A stretch of DNA of 19,132 nt. It comes from an uncultured Flavobacterium sp. (GTDB lineage: Bacteria > Bacteroidota > Bacteroidia > Flavobacteriales > Flavobacteriaceae). A program made the translations under genes and the position numbers. Shown one piece after another: positions 12,820 through 19,132 of the stretch (positions are counted from its first letter, which is position 1; each line of letters starts with the position of its first letter). The notes beneath the pieces were generated by a model. That model had not been told where the DNA came from. It was given only the letters and a program-made list of their open reading frames with translations, and searched no databases. Where the stretch lies: positions 1 through 19,132 of the forward strand of contig NZ_CAMLMK010000057.1 in the NCBI RefSeq assembly GCF_946481155.1, given 5' to 3'.

Positions 12820-13656
12820 CTAATTTACGTATTTTAAAGAAACCCAATTGTTCTTTTGAAACTTTTTAACATAGGTTAAGCCCTTCTCAGTGCAACTTGC
12901 GTCAATAAATGGGATGTCTTCTTCATAAAAACCGCTCAATAATAATATGCCGTCTTTATTCAGGCAGTTTACATAAGCCTGCATGTCGTTCAACAAAATA
13001 TTTCTGTTGATATTGGCAATGATAAGGTCATATTTTTGTCCCTGGGTTAATAAAGACGCATCGCCTTCGTAAACAGTTATATGCTTGCAGTTGTTGCGTT
13101 CAGCATTTTCAATGGAATTCAGGTAGCACCAATTATCAATGTCAATGGCATCAATAGGTTTTGCGCCTTTCATTTCAGCTAAAATTGCAAGAATCGCTGT
13201 TCCGCAGCCCATGTCAAGGGTTTTTAAATCAGTAACATCTGTTTCCAGAAGATGCTGGATCATCATGTGAGTGGTTTCATGATGCCCTGTTCCAAAACTC
13301 ATTTTCGGTTCGATGATTATATCGTATTTAGCATCCGTTTTTTCGTGGAAAGGAGCGCGGACATGACAAATTCCGTCTACATCAATCGGGTCAAAATTCT
13401 TTTCCCATTCTTCATTCCAGTTTACCTGCTCAATTTCTTCAAAAGTATAATCGATTTTAAATTCATCCGAATGTAGAATCTGAATATCATCTAAAATATT
13501 TTCAGTCCAAAGCTCTTTCTGAACAAAAGCCGAAATGCCGGTTTCCGTTTCAATAAAGCTTTCAAACGCAGTTTCTCCCAATTCGGCAACCAAAATTTCC
13601 GAACCCGGTTCTTTCGGCTCAACCGTAAAATGATATCCTATATATATGTTTTCCAT
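12820..13656 (-). CDS. prmA: Ribosomal protein L11 methyltransferase PrmA
   Basis: Started at the ATG at 13656 the protein is 278 aa; an in-frame TTG at 13683 lies upstream of the -7 box and is not used. The N-terminal substrate domain (about 1-95) binds L11 and includes WNEEWEKNFDP (80-90). The methyltransferase domain follows, with FGTGHHETTH (121-130), SAM motif I LDMGCGTA (147-154), the acidic DAIDID loop (169-174) and the NINRNIL motif (215-221). The enzyme trimethylates lysines of ribosomal protein L11 with S-adenosylmethionine. It is the first gene of a likely prmA-clpS unit. Length and motifs are normal, so it should be active. Confidence 0.96.
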   Translation of the reverse strand: MENIYIGYHFTVEPKEPGSEILVAELGETAFESFIETETGISAFVQKELWTENILDDIQILHSDEFKIDYTFEEIEQVNWNEEWEKNFDPIDVDGICHVRAPFHEKTDAKYDIIIEPKMSFGTGHHETTHMMIQHLLETDVTDLKTLDMGCGTAILAILAEMKGAKPIDAIDIDNWCYLNSIENAERNNCKHITVYEGDASLLTQGQKYDLIIANINRNILLNDMQAYVNCLNKDGILLLSGFYEEDIPFIDASCTEKGLTYVKKFQKNNWVSLKYVN

Positions 13657-13671
13657 AATGCTAAATTTCGG

Positions 13672-13679
13672 CAAAGGTA
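13672..13679 (-). promoter_or_regulatory. -7 box of the prmA-clpS unit
   Basis: TACCTTTG on the minus strand fits TAnnTTTG; its last base is 16 bases upstream of the prmA ATG (13656), giving a leader of about 10 bases. It supports the 13656 start. No TTG was found at the expected -33 distance. Confidence 0.55.
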
Positions 13680-13938
13680 ACAATTACTTACTATTGACTG
13701 AAATTAATAGCCTTCGTTTTGCAGCAGATTTTACGTATGACCGGCTAAGTTATGACAACGGAATCATGAAAGACGACTTTATATCTGTTTCCAGGCCGAA
13801 ATCTGAATTTAATATAAAAAACAAAGCCCGGGCGGAATTTCCAACCACGCTTTTTATTTCTTAAAATACGTTAAAAACCGTTAACAAAACGTTGTTTTTA
13901 AGTATCTTCGCGACAATTTGTAAAAACCGATTTCCGTC

Positions 13939-16900
13939 ATGGATAAAAAAATATTTTCCTTCCTGTTTTCAACCCGTTTAATGGCCGTTTTGTTTCTTGC
14001 TTTTGCCGTAGCAATGGCCACCGGAACCTTCATTGAAAGCAGTTACAATACTGATACTGCACGAATTTTAGTTTACAATACAAAATGGTTTGAGGCGATA
14101 ATGGTGCTCTTCGTGATTAATTTCATCGGGAACATCAAAAGATATAAATTGCTACAACCAAGTAAGTGGGCTTCATTATTGCTGCATTTAGCTTTTATCC
14201 TGATTATTATTGGAGCTTTCATCACGCGTTATATAAGCTATGAAGGGGTAATGCCCATCCGCGAAGGCGAATCTTCCAATCAGATTTTTTCTGAAAAAGT
14301 GTTTTTGAATGTTTTTGTCGACGGAAATTATAAAGGCGAAATGAAGCGCCGTACTTTCGAAAAACAATTGCTGATGTCACCCGCCACGGATAATGATTTT
14401 TCCATCAACGAAAAATTTGACGAAATCCCGTTTGAAATCGAATACAAAGAGTTCATTATGGGGGCTAAAGAAGTAATTAAGGAAGATGCAAACGGAGTAC
14501 ATTACTTAAAATTAGTAGAATCCGGAGACGGGACACGCCACGAGCATTTCCTGAAAGAAGGTCAGGTTCAGAATATTCACAACGTACTTTTTGCCTTCAA
14601 TAAATTTACGCAGGGTGCTGTAAATATTACAAAAATCAGCGAGGCTTATACAATTCAGACACCTTTCGACGGAAACTTCATGCGAATGGCAGACAAGTTT
14701 CAGGGGACTGTGGAGAAAGATAAAATCCAGCCATTAATGTTGCGCTCACTTTACAATATGGGCGGAGCGCAATTCGTAATTCCGGAGCCTGCCATGAAAG
14801 GAAAAGTGGTATACGAATCAAATGGCGATTACGCCGATAAAGATACCGATGATGCATTAGTTCTTACTGTTAAGAATGAAGGAAAGGAAAAAGAAGTGAC
14901 TTTACTGGGTTCCAAAGGAAAAGTAGGCGTACCGCAATCGTTTAAATTGGGTAATCTGGAATATACTTTCATGTATGGAAGTAAAGTCTACGAAACACCT
15001 TTTAAAATCAAGCTGAACGATTTTATTGCTTCAAAATACCCGGGAACGGAGAAAAGCTATTCCGGTTTTGAAAGCCAGGTAACTGTAGAAGACACGGAAA
15101 AGAAGAATAAATTCGATGCAAGGATTTTCATGAACAATATTTTGGATTATCGCGAATACCGATTCTTCCAGGCCTCTTTTGACCCGGACGAAAAAGGGAC
15201 GATTCTTTCGGTAAACCACGATTTCTGGGGCACATGGGTTACTTATATTGGTTACTTCCTGTTGTTTGCAGGTATGTTGGGAGTGCTGTTTACAAAAGAC
15301 TCGCGTTTTGGCGATTTAAAACGTAAACTGAAAAAGGTAAAAGAAAAGAAGGCAGCTTTAACAGTTATTGCTTTATTCTTCAGTTTCGGAATGATGGCAC
15401 AGCATGAACAGCATCAGCCCAAAATGCCAACGGAAAAACAAGTGGATTCGTTGATTTCAAAATATAAAGTTTCTGAAGAACACGCTGCCAAATTCGGAAG
15501 ACTGATTGTTCAGGACCAGGGAGGCCGTATGAAGCCGATCAATACGTTTTCATCGGAATTGTTGCGTAAAGTAAGTAAAAGTGACACCTATAAAGACATG
15601 AATTCGGATCAGGTTTTCCTTTCCATGACACAGTTCCCGCAGGTTTGGTACAGCGTTCCGATTATCTATATCAAGAAAGGAAATGACAGTATCAGAAACA
15701 TGATTGGTGCCGATAAAGATGTCAAATATGTTTCCCTGATGAAGTTCTTCGATGAAAGAGGAAATTATAAATTGTCACCGTATTTGGATGAAGCCTATAA
15801 AGCGGCGGTCCCTAATCAGTTCCAGAAAGATTTCATTGAAACGGATAAGAAAGTAAACTTATTATATTCGGCGTTAAGCGGACAAATCTTAAAAGTATTC
15901 CCGATTCCGTTTGACAAAAACAACAAATGGGTGTCGCATTTAGAACTTAACGAAACAGGTTTGACGGGAATCGATTCTTTGTTTACCAAAAACGTGATTC
16001 CGTTGTATTTGTCGGCTTTAGATGAAGTGCCCACTAAGAAAAATTACAAAGCTGCTGATACCTATCTGACCGGATTAATCAAATTCCAGAAAAAATACGG
16101 AAAAGAAGTCTATCCCACAGAAGAGAAGATCGATTCGGAGATTATGTATAACAAATATGATATCTTCAAAAAGTTATTTTCGTGGTATATGTATGCCGGG
16201 GTACTGATGTTCTTATTTGTAATCATCAAAATCTTCAATTCGGGCAAAATTATCAGTAATTTGGTAAGGATTAGTCACGTAATTATTGGATTTTTATTTG
16301 TTTTACATACGGTTGGACTAATCGTGCGTTGGTATATTTCAGGCCATGCGCCATGGAGTGATGCTTACGAATCGATGATTTATGTAGGTTGGGCCACCAT
16401 GTTATTCGGATTGATATTCGGAAGAAAATCTGAATTAACGGTATCTTCAACAGCTTTCGTAGCCGCGATGGTTCTTATGATCGCACACTGGAACTGGATG
16501 GATCCTGCTATTGCAAACTTACAACCAGTATTGAATTCCTATTGGTTAATGATTCACGTTGCGGTAATCGTGGCGAGTTACGGGCCATTTACTTTAGGGA
16601 TGATTCTTGGGATTGTTTCATTACTTCTAATGTTGTTGACCAATGAGAAGAACAAGAAGAAAATGGAGCTTAATATCAAAGAGATAACCATTATCAACGA
16701 AATGGCACTTACAGTTGGTTTAGTAATGCTGACCATCGGAAACTTTTTAGGCGGGCAATGGGCTAATGAGAGTTGGGGCCGTTATTGGGGCTGGGACCCG
16801 AAAGAAACCTGGGCTTTAATCAGTATTATGGTTTATGCTTTTGTGATTCATATGCGATTCGTTCCGGCACTTCGCGGAAAATGGGTTTTTAATTTCGCAA

Positions 16901-17085
16901 GTATTATTGCATTCTATTCGATTATGATGACCTACTTCGGAGTAAACTTCTATCTGACCGGATTGCATTCCTATGCTAAAGGAGATAAAGTGGTAACGCC
17001 TAATTTCGTCTACATTTCAGTTGCTTTGGTAGCACTTCTCGGAATCGCAGCGTATTTTAAATATAAAAAGTATTTTAAAAAATAA
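13939..17085 (+). CDS. ccsBA: Fused cytochrome c biogenesis protein CcsBA (ResB-ResC)
   Basis: This 1048-aa membrane protein is the System II cytochrome c synthase, which exports heme and attaches it to apocytochromes outside the inner membrane. The N-terminal ResB/CcsB part has helices at about 13-30, 50-64 and 78-97 (with H83), a periplasmic domain (about 100-425) and a helix near 430-452. The middle section has a hydrophobic segment (473-488) and a second soluble domain with GGRMKPINTFSSELLRK. The C-terminal CcsA part (about 745-1048) has HAPWSDAYESM (H803), WLMIHV (H873), the tryptophan-rich heme motif GGQWANESWGRYWGWDPKETW (about 936-956), VIHMRF (H971) and TGLHSYAKG (H1010). H83, H873, H971 and H1010 correspond to the four functional histidines of characterised CcsBA. 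It appears monocistronic. The 282-base gap to prmA holds no other gene. Confidence 0.96.
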   Translation: MDKKIFSFLFSTRLMAVLFLAFAVAMATGTFIESSYNTDTARILVYNTKWFEAIMVLFVINFIGNIKRYKLLQPSKWASLLLHLAFILIIIGAFITRYISYEGVMPIREGESSNQIFSEKVFLNVFVDGNYKGEMKRRTFEKQLLMSPATDNDFSINEKFDEIPFEIEYKEFIMGAKEVIKEDANGVHYLKLVESGDGTRHEHFLKEGQVQNIHNVLFAFNKFTQGAVNITKISEAYTIQTPFDGNFMRMADKFQGTVEKDKIQPLMLRSLYNMGGAQFVIPEPAMKGKVVYESNGDYADKDTDDALVLTVKNEGKEKEVTLLGSKGKVGVPQSFKLGNLEYTFMYGSKVYETPFKIKLNDFIASKYPGTEKSYSGFESQVTVEDTEKKNKFDARIFMNNILDYREYRFFQASFDPDEKGTILSVNHDFWGTWVTYIGYFLLFAGMLGVLFTKDSRFGDLKRKLKKVKEKKAALTVIALFFSFGMMAQHEQHQPKMPTEKQVDSLISKYKVSEEHAAKFGRLIVQDQGGRMKPINTFSSELLRKVSKSDTYKDMNSDQVFLSMTQFPQVWYSVPIIYIKKGNDSIRNMIGADKDVKYVSLMKFFDERGNYKLSPYLDEAYKAAVPNQFQKDFIETDKKVNLLYSALSGQILKVFPIPFDKNNKWVSHLELNETGLTGIDSLFTKNVIPLYLSALDEVPTKKNYKAADTYLTGLIKFQKKYGKEVYPTEEKIDSEIMYNKYDIFKKLFSWYMYAGVLMFLFVIIKIFNSGKIISNLVRISHVIIGFLFVLHTVGLIVRWYISGHAPWSDAYESMIYVGWATMLFGLIFGRKSELTVSSTAFVAAMVLMIAHWNWMDPAIANLQPVLNSYWLMIHVAVIVASYGPFTLGMILGIVSLLLMLLTNEKNKKKMELNIKEITIINEMALTVGLVMLTIGNFLGGQWANESWGRYWGWDPKETWALISIMVYAFVIHMRFVPALRGKWVFNFASIIAFYSIMMTYFGVNFYLTGLHSYAKGDKVVTPNFVYISVALVALLGIAAYFKYKKYFKK

Positions 17086-17086
17086 T

Positions 17087-17122
17087 AAAAAACCCATAAT
17101 CGAGAAGATTGTGGGTTTTTTG
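17087..17122 (+). terminator. Terminator of ccsBA
   Basis: AAAAAACCCATAATC and GATTGTGGGTTTTTT form a stem (ACCCA/TGGGT and AATC/GATT with one mismatch) closed by loop GAGAA and followed by a T-run. It begins 2 bases after the stop codon. Confidence 0.92.
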
Positions 17123-17195
17123 TTTAACAAAATTTTACAATCAAAATAGGCTTCAAGACTTGCAATTTGATTAATTTTATACAAAATAATTTAGA

Positions 17196-17783
17196 ATGAA
17201 AAATTTAATTTTAGCCTTCGGACTCCTGTTTTTATTGGGATGTCAGGGGCAAACACAAAAGAAAAAAACAATGGAAACAGCTCAGGAAAATAAAGTGACA
17301 ACCGCACAAAACATTTACCAGTTTAAGGTAAAGGACATTGAAGGAAAAGAATTTGATTTTGCTACTCTTAGAGGAAAAAAGATCATGGTGGTCAATACAG
17401 CTTCAGAATGTGGTTTAACGCCACAGTACGAGCAATTACAGCATCTTTATAATGAATTTAAAGACAAAGGCTTTGTAGTAGTAGGTTTTCCTGCCAACAA
17501 TTTTGGGGAACAGGAACCTGGAAATAACGCAGAAATTAAAACATTTTGCAGCAGAAATTACGGCGTAACATTCCCAATGATGGAGAAAATCTCCGTAAAA
17601 GGTAACGACAAGCATCCGTTGTATCATTTTCTGACCGAAAAATCTAAAAACGGATTGGAAGACAATGAAGTGGAATGGAATTTCCAAAAATACCTGATCA
17701 ACGAAAAAGGCGAGTTGGAGAATGTTATCAGCCCGCGTGTTTTACCTACCGATAAAGAAATCACCGACTGGATAAAAGGTTAA
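17196..17783 (+). CDS. Lipoprotein glutathione peroxidase-like (thioredoxin-type) peroxidase
   Basis: The 195-aa protein carries a glutathione-peroxidase domain (about 40-195) behind a lipoprotein signal (MKNLILAFGLLFLLGC; lipidated C16). The catalytic tetrad is visible: peroxidatic C72 in NTASECGLTPQYEQL, Q106 in FPANNFGEQEPG, and W161-N162. C118 (FCSRNYGVTFP) lies 46 residues after C72, the position of the resolving cysteine in yeast-type GPx, which points to a thioredoxin-dependent two-cysteine enzyme that reduces hydroperoxides. The usual bacterial protein is cytoplasmic and begins near residue 38. Here the N-terminus predicts anchoring in the envelope. An internal ATG (residue 26, 17271) could give a cytoplasmic form. 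No clear promoter was found; an inverted repeat AATCAAA...TTTGATT (17139-17172) precedes it. Confidence 0.92.
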   Translation: MKNLILAFGLLFLLGCQGQTQKKKTMETAQENKVTTAQNIYQFKVKDIEGKEFDFATLRGKKIMVVNTASECGLTPQYEQLQHLYNEFKDKGFVVVGFPANNFGEQEPGNNAEIKTFCSRNYGVTFPMMEKISVKGNDKHPLYHFLTEKSKNGLEDNEVEWNFQKYLINEKGELENVISPRVLPTDKEITDWIKG

Positions 17784-17805
17784 AAAATACCAATTACAAA
17801 AAAGG

Positions 17806-17846
17806 AAATCCCAAATTCTGAGCAATCAGGTTTGGGGTTTTTATTT
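17806..17846. terminator. Bidirectional terminator between GPx and GNAT genes
   Basis: AATCCCAAA (17807-17815) pairs with TTTGGGGTT (17831-17839) with one G-U pair and a 15-base loop. T-runs lie outside both arms (TTTTTATTTT on plus; CCTTTTTT on minus). It overlaps the stop codon of the minus-strand gene by a few bases. Confidence 0.85.
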
Positions 17847-18338
17847 TAGGAGCAGTTGCACAAAAACAGAATCCAGCCATCTTCCGAATTTAAATCCGGT
17901 TTCCTTAATATGACCAACTTTCTTAAAGCCCAAGCGCTCATGAAAGGAAATACTGCCCATGTTTTCCGAATCGATAACACCTATCATTGTATGAAGGTCC
18001 TGGAGTTTTGCCAATTCGATTAATTCGTTTAGAATCGTACTGCCAATGCCGTTTCCGATAAAGTCTTTATGAATGTAAACCGAATGCTCGACAGTGAATT
18101 TATAGCCAATCTTAAAACGAAACGGGCCATACGTTCCAAAACCTACAATCATCCCGTTTTTTTCAGCAACAATAAAAGGGAAATCTTTCGCTTTCTTGTC
18201 ATCAAAAATTGCCATTTGCTGCTCTAATGTCCGGATGTCATACTCCCAAATTGAGGTAGAATGAATTATCTCATGATTGATTATCTCTAAAACTTGAGGT
18301 ATGTCTTCAGCCGTGGCCTGTCTTATGGAAATGCTCAT
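17841..18338 (-). CDS. GNAT N-acetyltransferase, phosphinothricin acetyltransferase (Pat/Bar)-like
   Basis: The 165-aa protein is a single GNAT domain. The N-terminus IRQATAEDIPQVLEI (5-19) is the usual first strand-helix. VGFGTYGPFR (65-74) is a Pat-family segment, EHSVYIHKDFIGNGIGS (84-100) contains the acetyl-CoA-binding loop, and the C-terminal stretch MGSISFHERLGFKKVGHIKE (127-146) completes the fold. It transfers acetyl groups to an amine, probably of a small amino-acid-like compound such as methionine sulfoximine or a related toxin. The true substrate is not visible. Members in soil and water bacteria are common housekeeping detoxifiers, so resistance to phosphinothricin should not be assumed. 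It is transcribed alone from a very good promoter (18358-18387). Confidence 0.92.
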   Translation of the reverse strand: MSISIRQATAEDIPQVLEIINHEIIHSTSIWEYDIRTLEQQMAIFDDKKAKDFPFIVAEKNGMIVGFGTYGPFRFKIGYKFTVEHSVYIHKDFIGNGIGSTILNELIELAKLQDLHTMIGVIDSENMGSISFHERLGFKKVGHIKETGFKFGRWLDSVFVQLLLK

Positions 18339-18357
18339 TGGTGGAGGTTTTGTTCAC

Positions 18358-18387
18358 CAAAGTTAGCAAATTTGTAGGATTATTCAA
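18358..18387 (-). promoter_or_regulatory. Promoter of the GNAT gene
   Basis: On the minus strand TTG (18387-18385), a 19-base spacer and TAACTTTG (18365-18358) match the Bacteroidota consensus exactly. The expected start near 18351 leaves a leader of about 12 bases to the ATG at 18338. Confidence 0.75.
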
Positions 18388-18480
18388 AATAGAAAACTTT
18401 GGCTGATGAATCTGTAAATAAGAACTCGTTTGAAGAGGAAAAAGAAGGAAAAAATGAAAAAAAATGGCTAACTTTAAGTT

Positions 18481-19132
18481 ATGGATACTCAAATCAATAA
18501 TAAGATTATTAAGAGTATAAGTATTTTCTACTTTGCTGTGATTTTGGTTTACAGTATCTGTGTTTACTTCGATTTTCAGCCGTACAAAACCATTCTGGGA
18601 TTTTCGAGAATTCCAATTTTAATGCTGCTGTATCTGTATTCTTCCAAAGTAAGAAACTATGTCTATTTTCTGGCCTTATTTTTTTACCAGGTAGCTTCCT
18701 TTTTGTTTAATCATACTTCGGAGATGAGTCTGATTTTGGCAGTTTCAGCTTCAGTAATCTTCCGGTTTTTAATGGTGGTTTTAGTTTACAAAGCTATAGA
18801 AGATAAAAAATGGAAGACAACACTTTTGACTTGCCTGCCCTTTTTGTTTGTTTATCTGTATCTTATAAATCTGGTGGAAGAGGCACTGGGCAGCAGTTAT
18901 TATCTTTGGATACTCAATGGGTTTCTTACCGCATTGCTCGGTGGATTGGCCGTGACGAATTATTTCAATAAGAGTGATCGAAAAAGCTTCTGGCTGCTGA
19001 TAAGTGCATTGCTTTTTGTGGTTCAGATCGGAATGTTCTTCATCAATAAATTTTACTTAAAGCAACAGGTTTTTCTGCAGATCATAATTATCTGTTACGG
19101 AATTTCACATTATACTTTTTATAAATTCATGA
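18481..19132 (+). CDS. Multi-spanning membrane protein, partial (cut by the window end)
   Basis: An open frame runs from the ATG at 18481 to the end of the window, 217 codons without a stop. The product is very hydrophobic, with about seven or eight helices: roughly 13-31, 40-52, 58-74, 80-98, 109-126, 136-152, 161-180 and 190-210, separated by short polar turns. The size, helix spacing and C-terminal pattern (LLFVVQIGMFFINKFY, then CYGISHYTFYKF) recall YhhN/TMEM86 lysoplasmalogenases. However, the conserved acidic residues of that family (as in FVISDS) are not present, so it may be a divergent or inactive relative, or unrelated. TAACTTTA (18469-18476) just upstream resembles a -7 box but would leave almost no leader. 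The true length is unknown. Confidence 0.7.
   Translation, partial: MDTQINNKIIKSISIFYFAVILVYSICVYFDFQPYKTILGFSRIPILMLLYLYSSKVRNYVYFLALFFYQVASFLFNHTSEMSLILAVSASVIFRFLMVVLVYKAIEDKKWKTTLLTCLPFLFVYLYLINLVEEALGSSYYLWILNGFLTALLGGLAVTNYFNKSDRKSFWLLISALLFVVQIGMFFINKFYLKQQVFLQIIIICYGISHYTFYKFM

Noticed and set aside
13646..13864. 72-codon plus-strand frame between prmA and ccsBA
   Set aside because: It starts inside prmA on the opposite strand, covers the prmA promoter, and has no recognisable protein features.
13801..13865. Terminator-like AAAGC...GCTTTTT pairing in the prmA-ccsBA gap
   Set aside because: The stem is only about five pairs with a loop over 20 bases, and no plus-strand gene ends there.
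17841..18338. Calling the GNAT gene a herbicide or antibiotic resistance gene
   Set aside because: Pat-like GNAT proteins are widespread with varied substrates, and the sequence does not identify the substrate.

Overview
The window looks like chromosomal DNA of a Flavobacterium-like member of the Flavobacteriaceae (Bacteroidota). The evidence is the low GC content, at least eight copies of the Bacteroidota -7 promoter box TAnnTTTG (several with TTG 19-20 bases upstream), a tmRNA with the tag GENNYALAA, Omp28-like, DUF6029 and DUF4199 proteins, a fused CcsBA, and a split YeeE/YedE pair. No phage, IS, CRISPR or rRNA/tRNA gene is visible. Most genes are housekeeping or envelope genes.

Layout. 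1-906: one unknown 118-aa gene (minus strand) between two copies of a degenerate ~75-80 bp repeat, then a possible structured RNA element. 907-1300: tmRNA (ssrA, minus). 1470-3067: a strongly promoted two-gene unit, a lysine-ketoglutarate-reductase-like dehydrogenase plus a small membrane protein, with a long hairpin just before the first start codon. 3103-5529 (minus): a membrane protein, a winged-helix regulator and CreD, with the same inverted repeat CTTTG-N5-CAAAG at two promoters. 5672-9305: an envelope thiol-redox cluster, with a DUF6029 beta-barrel and a TlpA-like thioredoxin on the minus strand and a divergent Omp28-like lipoprotein with a CGYC thioredoxin motif. 9408-11266 (minus): kdsA, a small lipoprotein and a DUF4199 protein. 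11325-12377: two half-length YeeE/YedE sulfur-transport proteins behind a CRP/FNR-like palindrome. 12516-13656 (minus): prmA-clpS. 13939-17085: ccsBA, System II cytochrome c maturation. 17196-17783: a lipoprotein glutathione peroxidase. 17841-18338 (minus): a GNAT acetyltransferase. 18481-end: an incomplete multi-spanning membrane protein.

Functional themes. Several genes handle thiols and redox in the envelope: TlpA-like protein, Omp28-like lipoprotein, CcsBA, lipoprotein GPx and the YeeE/YedE pair. Almost every convergent gene pair is closed by a clear rho-independent terminator. The most useful new observations are regulatory: the shared operator of the creD region, the CRP-like site before the YeeE/YedE genes, and the hairpin before the dehydrogenase. 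A further one is the isolated cysteine pair in the DUF6029 barrel next to two thioredoxin-fold proteins. Several start codons were moved from upstream TTG or ATG codons to better supported ones.
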